A stretch of DNA of 64,000 nt from an uncultured Alphaproteobacteria bacterium. GTDB taxonomy: Bacteria > Pseudomonadota > Alphaproteobacteria > Rhodobacterales > Rhodobacteraceae. Below the pieces are notes generated by a model, which was not told where the DNA came from, did no database searches, and saw only the letters and a list, made by a program, of their open reading frames with translations. The position numbers and the translations under genes are program-made. Below are positions 27,687 through 36,340 of this stretch, piece by piece; the stretch's first letter is position 1, and every line of letters starts with the position of its first letter. The stretch lies in contig CAJXHI010000007.1 of the NCBI GenBank assembly GCA_913051655.1, forward strand, positions 1 to 64,000. The letters are read 5' to 3'.

Positions 27687-29933
27687 ATGACAAACTTGCC
27701 GATACGTGCTGAGATTCTAGATTGGATCTCACAGAACCCAACACAAACTGCAAAAAGAGATTTGGCCAAAGCATTTGGGCTTAAAGGCGCTGCGCGTGTT
27801 GAGCTTAAAAGATTGCTCAAATCGCTCGAAGCAGAGGGCTTGTTGCAAAAAGAAAAGAAAAATTATCATAGGCCCAACTATCTTCCCTCGGTCAGTGCGT
27901 TGCGAATAGCGCGCCAGTCTTCTGCCGGCGATTTATTTGCAAGCGCCATTGAATTGAAAAGCGAGACAAAAGATCCCGAGATTCTTATGGTACTGCGTCC
28001 AAACGACCCTCCTTTAGGTGTTGGAGATCAGCTTCTCGCACGGATTCAACTTACCAACGCTGAAAATAACCAATACGAAGGGCGGCTCATTCGCAAATTT
28101 AAAAGTCCAGCAGCGCGTGTCGTTGGAATTTTTCGACGCGCACCAGAGGGTGCGCGAATTGTGCCAATTGAACGCAATGGTAAAGAGTGGAGCGTTCAGG
28201 AAGCGGATACGCATGGTGCCAAAGATGGTGAATTGGTAGAAGCGGAGCGGAAAGGTCCGTCGCGTACAATAGGATTGCCCAAAGCGCGCATTATTGCTCG
28301 TATTGACGATCCCTCTGCTCCGAAAGCAATTTCTTTGATTGCATTGCACCAACATAATATACCCGATGATTTTCCAGCCGAAGTTCTTTCAGCAGCTCAA
28401 AAAAACTGGTCAATTACCTTGGACGGGCGAGAGGATCTCCGTTCTATTCCACTTATCACGATAGATCCCCCAGATGCGCGCGATCATGATGACGCCTGTT
28501 ATGCAATGCTAGATGATGATCCGGAGAACAGAGGCGGACATATCATTTGGGTCGCGATTGCCGATGTTGCGCATTATGTAAGAACATACACCGCACTTGA
28601 TAAAGAGGCTCTAAATCGAGGAAATTCGACATATTTCCCTGACCGCGTATCCCCAATGTTGCCCGAAAACCTTTCTGCCAATCTTTGTAGCTTGCATGAA
28701 GGCGTTGATCGATACTGCATTGCCGTTCAAATGAAAATCAATGCTGACGGTAAAAAACTATCGCACAGTTTTCATCGCGGGCTGATGCGTTCGGCGGCGT
28801 CTCTTTCATATGAACAGGTTCAATCGGCTTATGATGAAAAATCTCACGATGTGCCAGAAGATATGGTGCAAAATGTTGTAAAACCGATTTATGCGGCCTA
28901 TCGCGCACTATCCTCTGCACGGGATAAACGACAACCTCTAGACCTTGATCTTCCTGAACGTCAGATTGAATTGGATGCCGCTGGTAAAGTTTCATCCGTA
29001 AAATACAAAAACCGAATAGATTCTAACCGTTTGATTGAAGAATTCATGGTTCTGGCTAATGTTGCTGCTGCGGAAACGCTGCTTGCAAAGAAAACATCGC
29101 TTTTGTTTCGCGTTCACGAAGAACCGGCAAAAGAAAAACTCGACGCTTTGCGGGAAACCGCGCTATCGTCTGGCTTAACGCTGACAAAGCGCCGGTTATT
29201 GAAAACGGCGCATATCAATGCGCTACTGAACGAAGCGCGCGATAGTGATCATTCTGAATTGATTAATATGTCTACTCTGCGGGCGATGACGCAGGCTTAT
29301 TATAGCCCCGACAACATTGGACACTTTGGTTTGGCGTTGCGGTCTTATGCACATTTCACCTCTCCGATTAGGCGATATGCTGATCTCATCGTGCACCGTG
29401 CGCTTATCACGGCGCATGGATGGGGGGATGATGGTCTTAAAGATGACGAACTAGAACGGTTAAACAAAACGGCGGAGCATATTTCCAATACAGAACGTCG
29501 GTCTATGGCAGCGGAACGGGATACAGTGGATCGCTACCTTGCGGCCTACCTTTCGGAACGCAAGGGAATAGAGTTTACAGGGCGCATTAGCGGTGTCGTA
29601 AAATTTGGTGTTTTTATTCGCTTGGATGAAACGGGTGCCGAGGGGCTTGTCCCAGTGCGGACAATAGCGCGTGAATTTTTTCATTACGACAAATCGGCTA
29701 ATACGCTCATTGGATCAGAGACTGGACTTTTGTTAACGCTTGGACAGCGTGTTCTTGTCCGCCTTGCCGAAATAGCCGCAGAGTCAGGCGGCATCACCTT
29801 TGATCTATTGGAGGTAGAGGGCGATGCGCTTCCTTCTATGGTTAGATCGCGCCGATTTTCACGAAAAGCCAAACGTGGAAAATCAAATACAAGGCGATTA
29901 AAGGTAAGCAGAAATCGAAAGAAAAGAAACTGA
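27687..29933 (+). CDS. rnr: Ribonuclease R
   Basis: RNase R is a processive 3'-5' exoribonuclease able to degrade structured RNA. The 748 residues run: an N-terminal helix-turn-helix (RDLAKAFGLKGAARVELKRLLKSLE), cold-shock domains, the RNB catalytic domain with ITIDPPDARDHDDACYAM carrying the metal aspartates, AHFTSPIRRYADLIVHR, a C-terminal S1 domain (GRISGVVKFGVFIRLDETGAEGLVPV) and a very basic tail rich in K and R (KAKRGKSNTRRLK). It sits 20 bp after the broken small gene and one base before the transglycosylase gene. Confidence 0.96.
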   Translation: MTNLPIRAEILDWISQNPTQTAKRDLAKAFGLKGAARVELKRLLKSLEAEGLLQKEKKNYHRPNYLPSVSALRIARQSSAGDLFASAIELKSETKDPEILMVLRPNDPPLGVGDQLLARIQLTNAENNQYEGRLIRKFKSPAARVVGIFRRAPEGARIVPIERNGKEWSVQEADTHGAKDGELVEAERKGPSRTIGLPKARIIARIDDPSAPKAISLIALHQHNIPDDFPAEVLSAAQKNWSITLDGREDLRSIPLITIDPPDARDHDDACYAMLDDDPENRGGHIIWVAIADVAHYVRTYTALDKEALNRGNSTYFPDRVSPMLPENLSANLCSLHEGVDRYCIAVQMKINADGKKLSHSFHRGLMRSAASLSYEQVQSAYDEKSHDVPEDMVQNVVKPIYAAYRALSSARDKRQPLDLDLPERQIELDAAGKVSSVKYKNRIDSNRLIEEFMVLANVAAAETLLAKKTSLLFRVHEEPAKEKLDALRETALSSGLTLTKRRLLKTAHINALLNEARDSDHSELINMSTLRAMTQAYYSPDNIGHFGLALRSYAHFTSPIRRYADLIVHRALITAHGWGDDGLKDDELERLNKTAEHISNTERRSMAAERDTVDRYLAAYLSERKGIEFTGRISGVVKFGVFIRLDETGAEGLVPVRTIAREFFHYDKSANTLIGSETGLLLTLGQRVLVRLAEIAAESGGITFDLLEVEGDALPSMVRSRRFSRKAKRGKSNTRRLKVSRNRKKRN

Positions 29934-29934
29934 T

Positions 29935-31062
29935 ATGAAGAAAGATCTAAAATTCAGCACATGGTTGATGAATTTTCGGAAAACGCAATTGTGGCGATAT
30001 AATGATACTTTTTTAGACTCGATTTTCTCAGATATTAATGTTCTTCCCTGTGTACTAGATAGGGATCGAAAGCAAAGTGAAATTACCCTGAGCGTTGCAG
30101 ATTATACGAACCGACTTTGTTCAGAGGACAGCTTTGTCAAAGGGAAGGCATCACATGCCAAATGGTCCAAGGTTTTGGATCAAATCGAAGAAAATTTCGG
30201 AGTGCCTGCAACGGTTTTACTGGCGCTCTGGGGTGTTGAAACATCATATGGGTCAATACGCGGTGATATTCCAACGCTTTCAGCATTGGCAACTTTGGCT
30301 TTCGATGGTCGGCGCCAACAGTTTTTTGAACAGGAACTTTGTGCTGCCGTAGAGATCCTTCATAATTTCCAAAATCCTGCACAAGTTTTGATTGGAAGCT
30401 GGGCAGGCGCGATGGGGCATACACAGTTTATGCCTTCGACATACTTGAAATATGCAATTGATTTTTATGGCAAAGGATGGGTCGATATTTGGTCCGATAA
30501 CCCAATTGACGCATTAGCCTCTTCTGCTTCCTATCTATCAAGTCATGGATGGAACTTATCTTTGCCTTGGGGGCGTGTCGTGACACTGCCGCACCATTTC
30601 GATTTCGCGCTAACGGCGCCAAATGTGGTGCGAACAATATCCGAATTTTTGGATATGGGGCTCGACGGTTTACCTAGAGAACCGGGGGTCTTGGGCTCTG
30701 TTTTCCTGCCTATGGGTGCATCCGGCCCCGCTTTTTGGATCAGTAACAATTTCAGTGTGCTCAAACAGTATAATAAATCAGCTTCTTATGCGTTATCGAT
30801 CGGGCTTTTGAGTGACGGGTTCAATACCGGGGCGATGCGTCATCTGAACTGGCCAAGCATTACTAAAGCTTTGTCTAGGGGCGACATGAAAAAACTGCAG
30901 AGCCGTTTGACAGATCAAGGGTTTGACACGAAAGGATGTGACGGAGTTTTTGGCCCTAATACGGAAATCGCCATTCGGGGTTTTCAGAGCAAAAATGCTC
31001 TGGTTGAGGACGGATATCCAAGTCATGATCTTTTAAATCTGGTATGTCACAAACTAACTTGA
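29935..31062 (+). CDS. Lytic murein transglycosylase (MltB/SLT_2 type) with peptidoglycan-binding domain
   Basis: The 375-residue protein contains an SLT_2 domain with the catalytic glutamate in LLALWGVETSYGSIRGDIPTL, then GSWAGAMGHTQFMPSTYLKYA and SSASYLSSHGW, and a C-terminal peptidoglycan-binding domain (LQSRLTDQGFDTKGCDGVFG..AIRGFQ). Such enzymes cleave the MurNAc-GlcNAc bond to form 1,6-anhydroMurNAc in the periplasm. Oddly the N-terminus (MKKDLKFSTWLMNFRKTQLW) is not a recognisable signal peptide, and rnr ends one base upstream, leaving no room for a longer start. It converges on the aldehyde dehydrogenase gene. Confidence 0.9.
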   Translation: MKKDLKFSTWLMNFRKTQLWRYNDTFLDSIFSDINVLPCVLDRDRKQSEITLSVADYTNRLCSEDSFVKGKASHAKWSKVLDQIEENFGVPATVLLALWGVETSYGSIRGDIPTLSALATLAFDGRRQQFFEQELCAAVEILHNFQNPAQVLIGSWAGAMGHTQFMPSTYLKYAIDFYGKGWVDIWSDNPIDALASSASYLSSHGWNLSLPWGRVVTLPHHFDFALTAPNVVRTISEFLDMGLDGLPREPGVLGSVFLPMGASGPAFWISNNFSVLKQYNKSASYALSIGLLSDGFNTGAMRHLNWPSITKALSRGDMKKLQSRLTDQGFDTKGCDGVFGPNTEIAIRGFQSKNALVEDGYPSHDLLNLVCHKLT

Positions 31063-31066
31063 AAAG

Positions 31067-33418
31067 TCACCCTTCTCCAAATGGGATCCAGACTGTTTTG
31101 ATCTCTGTTGCGGCATTTAGAAATTCATTGCCCTCGCCAGAATCGCCCATCCAATCACGGTCAAAGCCATAATTGACCCAGCTACGCTTCAGGTTCAATG
31201 CAGATCCGTGTTCAATCGTTTCTGATAAATCTTTTGAAGAAAAGCTCCAGATGGCATCAAGGTTCATGTGACGTGCGAGTGTTGTGCATAATTCACTATG
31301 GAATCCTGTTAAAATGCTGACCACGCCCTTTGGAACATCAGATGTATCCAAAATCTGATAGAATTCAGTTGCAACAAGGGGATAGGGCTCTGAGGCTATC
31401 ATAATCATGCGATTGCCCATGCTCATCCCTGCTGCCATCGTGGATATCAAACCAAGAAGTGGCCAATCGTCGGAGCAAATTACACCGATCTTTCCAACGG
31501 GTTCGTTAAGCTTTAATGCAAGCCCACGCATCGGAACATTACGAACATCGCCGTCAAATTTATCTGCCCAAGCGGCATAAGTGAATAAACGGGCTATGCT
31601 GGCCTTAACCTCTTTTTGCCCATTTTTGCGACCAGTCATTTTATTGATTAATTTTGCAAATTCCTCAGAGCGTGTAGACAGATTTTCGGCAATATAATAA
31701 AGGATTTGTGCTCGGATGTGACCATGTGTTTCTGACCATTGGTCGGCCGAATCTGCTGCTTCAAGCGCATTTCGAATGTCTTTACGGTTGGCCCGTGGTG
31801 CATGTCCCATAAACTGGGATTTGGCACCAAAGATTGAATACGAATATCCGCTGTCAGGGCGGGACTGTTTGCCGCCGATATAAAGCTTTGCGGTGCGATC
31901 CAAACGAGATATCCCTTCGTTTTCACCGTTTTGTCTCAGAATGGGTTCTAATTTTTTGTCTGCTCCTATGTTTGGTTTAGTATAGGCTTCCAAGCCTTCC
32001 CATCCCCCTTCTCGTCCAAAGCCACTTTCGCGCATCCCTCCAAAACCTGCAGATGCATCAAACATATTTGTTCCGTTTACCCAAACGACACCGGCTTTTA
32101 TTTTTGGCGCAAGGCCAAGACAAAGATTTACATTCTCACTCCAGATTGATGCAGCAAGACCATAGCGCGTGTCATTTGCAAGTTTTGCTGCTTCGTCAGG
32201 CGTGCGAAAGGTCGTTGAAACAAGAACGGGGCCAAAAATTTCTTCTTGCATAAGCGTATCAGCTGTCCCCAACCCGGATATAAGTGTTGGTGGAAAATAA
32301 CATCCCGTTTCCGGTATACCTTCTGTGATTTGATATATTTCACCATTTGGGTTGTCATACAGTAATTGAGAAATTCTGGCTTTTTGCACTGGATCTACGA
32401 TGGCGCCGATATCAATGGATTTATCCATTGGATTGCCCAAACGCAAAGTTTTCATACGGCTTTTTATTTTGTTCAAAAATTTCTTGGCAACCCCCTCTTG
32501 AACCAAAAGCCGCGATCCTGCGCAGCAAACTTGCCCTTGATTAAGCCATATGCCGTCCACCACTCCTTCAACCGCGCTATCAAGATCAGCATCATCAAAT
32601 ACAATAAACGGGGATTTGCCCCCAAGTTCCAAAGTGAGAGATTTGCTGGTCCCCGCGGTGGCTTCTCTGATCTTACGGCCTACCGTTGTGGATCCTGTGA
32701 AGGCGATTTTATCAATATTGGGATCTGAAACGATCAATTCACCTGTGCGTCCATCGCCTGTTACAATGTTGACCACACCTTTTGGAACACCGGCCTGCTG
32801 ACAGATTTCCCCAAAAAGAAGAGCGGTTAAGGATGTATATTCTGCCGGCTTCAAAACGACAGTATTGCCCATTGCAAGTGCCGGTGCAATTTTCCATGCC
32901 AACATTAAAAGAGGGAAGTTCCAAGGAATGATTTGTCCGCAAACGCCTAGCGCCTTTCGACCTGGTAGGGACTTTTCCATCAATTGGGCCATGCCGGCAT
33001 GATAATAAAAATGCCTTTGGGCCAGAGGAATATCTATATCACGACTTTCACGAATGGGTTTTCCATTGTCTAGCGTTTCAAGCGTTGCGAACAGGCGACT
33101 TTGTTTTTGCAAAAGGCGTGCAATGGAATAAAGCACTCTAGACCGCCCGTGTCCGCCGAGTGAAGCCCAGGCGGGTTGCGCTTCACGCGCAGCTTTGACG
33201 GCTGCGGAAACTGTTTTTTTGGATGCATGACTGATTTTTGCCAATTCTTGGGTTGTTGCAGGGTTGATTGAAGGAAATAATCCCTCGGGTTTTGTAAAAG
33301 CACCGTTGATGAAGTGACCAAACTGTCCTTTGAAAGAGGCGATCCATTTCATCGCCTCATCACTTGCCTCGGGGGCTTTTCCGTAATCCATCATTTCAAA
33401 AATCTGATTGACATTCAT
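31067..33418 (-). CDS. Aldehyde dehydrogenase with a second, truncated ALDH domain
   Basis: A 783-residue NAD(P)-dependent aldehyde dehydrogenase. The first domain (about residues 40-500) is complete: IIPWNFPLLMLAWK, FTGSTTVGRKI, the general base in LTLELGGKSPFIVF, and the catalytic cysteine in GQVCCAGSRLLVQ. A second segment (about 515-770) repeats the cofactor-binding half (YIGGKQSRPDSG.. VGKIGVICSDDWPLLGL..) but ends before any GQxC, so it should be non-catalytic. The start at 33418 follows GGAGAACCCTC. It lies 20 bp after deoC, suggesting it oxidises acetaldehyde, or another aldehyde, from deoxyribose breakdown. Confidence 0.9.
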   Translation of the reverse strand: MNVNQIFEMMDYGKAPEASDEAMKWIASFKGQFGHFINGAFTKPEGLFPSINPATTQELAKISHASKKTVSAAVKAAREAQPAWASLGGHGRSRVLYSIARLLQKQSRLFATLETLDNGKPIRESRDIDIPLAQRHFYYHAGMAQLMEKSLPGRKALGVCGQIIPWNFPLLMLAWKIAPALAMGNTVVLKPAEYTSLTALLFGEICQQAGVPKGVVNIVTGDGRTGELIVSDPNIDKIAFTGSTTVGRKIREATAGTSKSLTLELGGKSPFIVFDDADLDSAVEGVVDGIWLNQGQVCCAGSRLLVQEGVAKKFLNKIKSRMKTLRLGNPMDKSIDIGAIVDPVQKARISQLLYDNPNGEIYQITEGIPETGCYFPPTLISGLGTADTLMQEEIFGPVLVSTTFRTPDEAAKLANDTRYGLAASIWSENVNLCLGLAPKIKAGVVWVNGTNMFDASAGFGGMRESGFGREGGWEGLEAYTKPNIGADKKLEPILRQNGENEGISRLDRTAKLYIGGKQSRPDSGYSYSIFGAKSQFMGHAPRANRKDIRNALEAADSADQWSETHGHIRAQILYYIAENLSTRSEEFAKLINKMTGRKNGQKEVKASIARLFTYAAWADKFDGDVRNVPMRGLALKLNEPVGKIGVICSDDWPLLGLISTMAAGMSMGNRMIMIASEPYPLVATEFYQILDTSDVPKGVVSILTGFHSELCTTLARHMNLDAIWSFSSKDLSETIEHGSALNLKRSWVNYGFDRDWMGDSGEGNEFLNAATEIKTVWIPFGEG

Positions 33419-33438
33419 GAGGGTTCTCCAAAATGGGA

Positions 33439-34428
33439 TCACGCTATTGGGTGACGGTGCGAAGCAGAATAGGCTCCAGTGACGAAGTGTTCGAGTTGGC
33501 GTTCAATATCCCCTAACAGGGATGACGCGCCAAAACGGAATAGGTCAGAGCGCAGCCAAGTGTGCCCGAGTTCTTCTTTTATCAGTGATAGATAGGTCAG
33601 TGCGTCTTTGGCTTTTGAAATACCTCCCGCGGGTTTGTACCCGACACAAAATCCTGTTTGTTCGTAATATTCCCTGATAGTTCGAACCATAACCAAAGAG
33701 ACAGGGAGGGTCGAGTTAACGGTTTCTTTGCCTGTTGAGGTTTTGATAAAATCGGCGCCCGCCATCATGCATATCAGCGACGCGCGGGCGACATTTCGCA
33801 GGCTTCCCAATTCACCTGTGGCCAAAATAGTTTTCAGATGCGCATCACCGCAAGCATTGCGAAACTGTCTGACTTCGTCATACAGTGCAGCCCAATTTTG
33901 GGTTAGTACGTGACGCCGTGAAATTACGATATCAATTTCATTTGCACCAGCTGCAACACTTTCCTTGATCTCTGCAATACGCAGGTTTAGTGGAGATAGC
34001 CCAGCGGGAAACCCAGTTGACACTGCTGCGATGGGAATACCAGTTTCACCCAAGCGCTCTAGCGCAGATGCAATCATATCATGATAGACACAGACAGCGC
34101 CAACTTTGATCTGCGGCATTTTAAGTTTCTCTAGAATGTCTAGGCGTATCGGATTTTTCGCCTTATCGCATAGTCGATAGACCCGACCTTCTGTATCATC
34201 TCCAGATAAGCTGGTGAGGTCGATGCAGGATACTGCCCGCAGCAACCAAGCTGCCTGATGTGTCTTTTTTATTGAGCGGCGTGTGCTCAGTGTGGCCGCT
34301 CGTCTTTCGATTGCGGAGGTATTGGCCTGGGCCGACAGGACCCAATCAAGGTTCAAAGCCTGACCTGGATTGCGTTTTGGATGATCTGACACAGAACGCA
34401 GTGTGGTCTTTAAAGATTGTTTTTCCAT
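33439..34428 (-). CDS. deoC: Deoxyribose-phosphate aldolase
   Basis: DeoC cleaves 2-deoxyribose 5-phosphate to glyceraldehyde 3-phosphate and acetaldehyde. The 329-residue protein is the longer (DERA type II-like) form: LTSLSGDDTEGRV, GAVCVYHDMI, STGFPAGLSPLNLRIAEI, the ANEIDIVISRR segment, the Schiff-base lysine in ADFIKTSTGKE, and the second lysine in CVGYKPAGGISKAKDAL. I start at the ATG at 34428 (MEKQSLK), which has AAGG upstream; the frame stays open to 34464. It is the first gene of a two-gene leftward unit with the aldehyde dehydrogenase and diverges from the metal transporter. Confidence 0.94.
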   Translation of the reverse strand: MEKQSLKTTLRSVSDHPKRNPGQALNLDWVLSAQANTSAIERRAATLSTRRSIKKTHQAAWLLRAVSCIDLTSLSGDDTEGRVYRLCDKAKNPIRLDILEKLKMPQIKVGAVCVYHDMIASALERLGETGIPIAAVSTGFPAGLSPLNLRIAEIKESVAAGANEIDIVISRRHVLTQNWAALYDEVRQFRNACGDAHLKTILATGELGSLRNVARASLICMMAGADFIKTSTGKETVNSTLPVSLVMVRTIREYYEQTGFCVGYKPAGGISKAKDALTYLSLIKEELGHTWLRSDLFRFGASSLLGDIERQLEHFVTGAYSASHRHPIA

Positions 34429-34504
34429 ACAATTACCAGCCTTTTGGTACTTAAACCGTGACATGCGTATCTATGAATGACAAGAATTTGTTCAAAAAAT
34501 AAAC

Positions 34505-34519
34505 TGCGAATAATTCGCA
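34505..34519. promoter_or_regulatory. Palindromic operator 1 of the metal ABC transporter
   Basis: TGCGAATAATTCGCA is a perfect 15-bp palindrome around a central A, 70 bp before the substrate-binding gene. A second copy lies exactly 30 bp (about three helix turns) downstream. The form fits Fur-family (Mur, manganese) operators, but that assignment is inferred. Confidence 0.8.
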
Positions 34520-34533
34520 TTTGCATTGACTTT

Positions 34534-34550
34534 ATGCGAATAATTCGCAT
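34534..34550. promoter_or_regulatory. Palindromic operator 2 of the metal ABC transporter
   Basis: ATGCGAATAATTCGCAT is a perfect 17-bp palindrome sharing its core with the first copy. A possible -35 TTGACT (34526-34531) falls between the copies, so a bound regulator would cover the promoter. The ribosome site GGAGG follows at about 34561. Confidence 0.82.
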
Positions 34551-34574
34551 CTTTAGTAAGGGAGGTTGTGTTTA

Positions 34575-35537
34575 ATGATGAACCGCAGAGAAAATATTTT
34601 GGCTTTAAGCGCTGGACTATTGATGAACCCTGCGTGTGGGCTGGCTTTGTCTTTACCGTTAAATGTTGTTGCGACTACGGGGATGATTGCAGATTTGATA
34701 CAGAATGTTGGTGGTTCTGCTGTGAATGTGAATAGCATTATGGGTCCCGGTGTTGATCCGCATTCCTATCGTCATACGCGCGCCGATATTTTATCTATGA
34801 CCAAAGCTGATGCGATTTTCTATCACGGTTTAAATCTTGAAGTTCAGATGTTTGATTTTTTTGACCAGCTTTCTGCTAAACGTAAAGTCACGGCCATAAC
34901 AGAGGGCATAAATACATCCAAATTTTTGGCATACGAGGATTATGAAAACGCATATGATCCGCATATTTGGATGGACCCAATGATCTGGGCAGAGACGATC
35001 GGTCCTCTTGTTGATACGCTTTGCCTAATTGTTCCGGAACAAAGCGACATTCTTATAGAAAATGCCGCAGCTTATATGGCCCAATTGAATGCACTAGACG
35101 CATATTCAAGAGAAGTGCTTTCAAGCGTTCCATCTGAAAGTGCGATTTTAGTAACGGCGCATGATGCTTTTGCCTACTTTGGGGCTGCCTATGGTTTTGA
35201 GGTGAATGGTGTTCAGGGCATATCAACAAATTCTGAGGCAGGATTATATCGTATCGGGGAGTTGGTTGATTTGCTCGTAGATCGTAATATTTCAGCTGTT
35301 TTCATCGAAAGCTCTGTATCAGACCGTAACATACGTGCGCTTATTGAAGGCGCAGCCGCTAAAGGCCATACAGTTTCATTGGGTGGTGAATTGTTTTCTG
35401 ATGCGATGGGGCTAGCGGGAAGTTATGAGGGGACTTATATCGGTATGATTGATCATAACGTTACAACAATCGCGAAAGCGCTGGGTGGAATAGTGCCGGA
35501 ACGTGGATGGCAAAATAAACTTGGATTGGAAACATGA
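34575..35537 (+). CDS. Manganese/zinc ABC transporter substrate-binding protein
   Basis: A cluster A-I (TroA/SitA/ZnuA) periplasmic metal-binding lipoprotein-like protein of 320 residues. A signal peptide (MNRRENILALSAGLLMNPACGLALS) is followed by NVVATTGMIADLIQNVGG, the metal histidines in GVDPHSYRHTRADI, and DPHIWMDPMIWAET, TAHDAFAYFGAAYG, VFIESSVSDR and SLGGELFSDAMG. There is no His-rich loop, which favours manganese over zinc (inference). The ATG at 34575 lies behind GGGAGG. It is the first gene of an operon preceded by the two operators and overlaps the ATPase gene by ATGA. Confidence 0.92.
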   Translation: MMNRRENILALSAGLLMNPACGLALSLPLNVVATTGMIADLIQNVGGSAVNVNSIMGPGVDPHSYRHTRADILSMTKADAIFYHGLNLEVQMFDFFDQLSAKRKVTAITEGINTSKFLAYEDYENAYDPHIWMDPMIWAETIGPLVDTLCLIVPEQSDILIENAAAYMAQLNALDAYSREVLSSVPSESAILVTAHDAFAYFGAAYGFEVNGVQGISTNSEAGLYRIGELVDLLVDRNISAVFIESSVSDRNIRALIEGAAAKGHTVSLGGELFSDAMGLAGSYEGTYIGMIDHNVTTIAKALGGIVPERGWQNKLGLET

Positions 35538-36340
35538 TGTCGGGAATTGCGCTTGTTTCAGATAAAGGTGTTCTACTGAATGCGGCTGCTGATGACAGAA
35601 ATGCACCGTTTACTATTCGCGGTCTAACTGTGTCTTATGGTCAAGTTCCAGCCGTCTATTCTATCGATTTTACTGCACCGGCGGGATCTTTGATAGGGAT
35701 ATTGGGACCAAATGGCGCTGGAAAATCGACCCTGTTAAAGGCCGCGATGGGGATCGTACCCGTTGTTTCGGGACAGGTTTCATTTTTTGGAAAACCTCTG
35801 AAGGAAGCTCGTTATCAGGTCGCCTATGTTCCTCAACGCGCCAGTGTAGATTGGGATTTTCCAGCGACAGTCTATGATGTTGTATTGATGGGTCTCTATC
35901 CAATTCTTGGCCTTTTGCGACGAGTTTCAAAAGCGGATAAGGCGAAAGTTGCCGAAAGCCTTGCCAAGGTTGGGATGCAGGATTTTGCAGATCGCCAGAT
36001 TGGTCAATTGTCAGGCGGACAACAGCAACGCGTGTTTTTGGCGCGCGCTTTGACTCAACGAGCAGATGTATTTCTTTTGGATGAACCCTTTTCTGGTGTT
36101 GACGCAGCGACAGAAACCGCAATTATTTCTGTGCTGAAAATCCTTCAATTAGAGGGAAAAACAGTTATAGCTGTCCATCATGATTTAAGCACAGTAAGTA
36201 CCTATTTTGATCACCTGTTTCTGCTCAATCGGAAGGCAGTGGCTTACGGCTCTGTTACTAAGGTTTTTACCAAAGACAATCTAGTCACTGCCTACGGCGG
36301 TAAGCTGGGCGCAGCGCAGTTGGATGCGATAGGGCTTTGA
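35534..36340 (+). CDS. Manganese/zinc ABC transporter ATPase
   Basis: The 268-residue ATPase has Walker A GPNGAGKSTLLKAAMG, the signature LSGGQQQRVFLARAL, Walker B VFLLDEPFSGVD and the switch histidine in VIAVHHDLSTV. Y-loop region VAYVPQRASVDWDFPATVYDVV is typical of MntB/SitB/TroB ATPases. The start codon is within ATGATG at 35534-35539, overlapping the preceding stop. The 3' end overlaps the first permease gene as TGATG, so all four subunits are translationally coupled. Confidence 0.94.
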   Translation: MMSGIALVSDKGVLLNAAADDRNAPFTIRGLTVSYGQVPAVYSIDFTAPAGSLIGILGPNGAGKSTLLKAAMGIVPVVSGQVSFFGKPLKEARYQVAYVPQRASVDWDFPATVYDVVLMGLYPILGLLRRVSKADKAKVAESLAKVGMQDFADRQIGQLSGGQQQRVFLARALTQRADVFLLDEPFSGVDAATETAIISVLKILQLEGKTVIAVHHDLSTVSTYFDHLFLLNRKAVAYGSVTKVFTKDNLVTAYGGKLGAAQLDAIGL

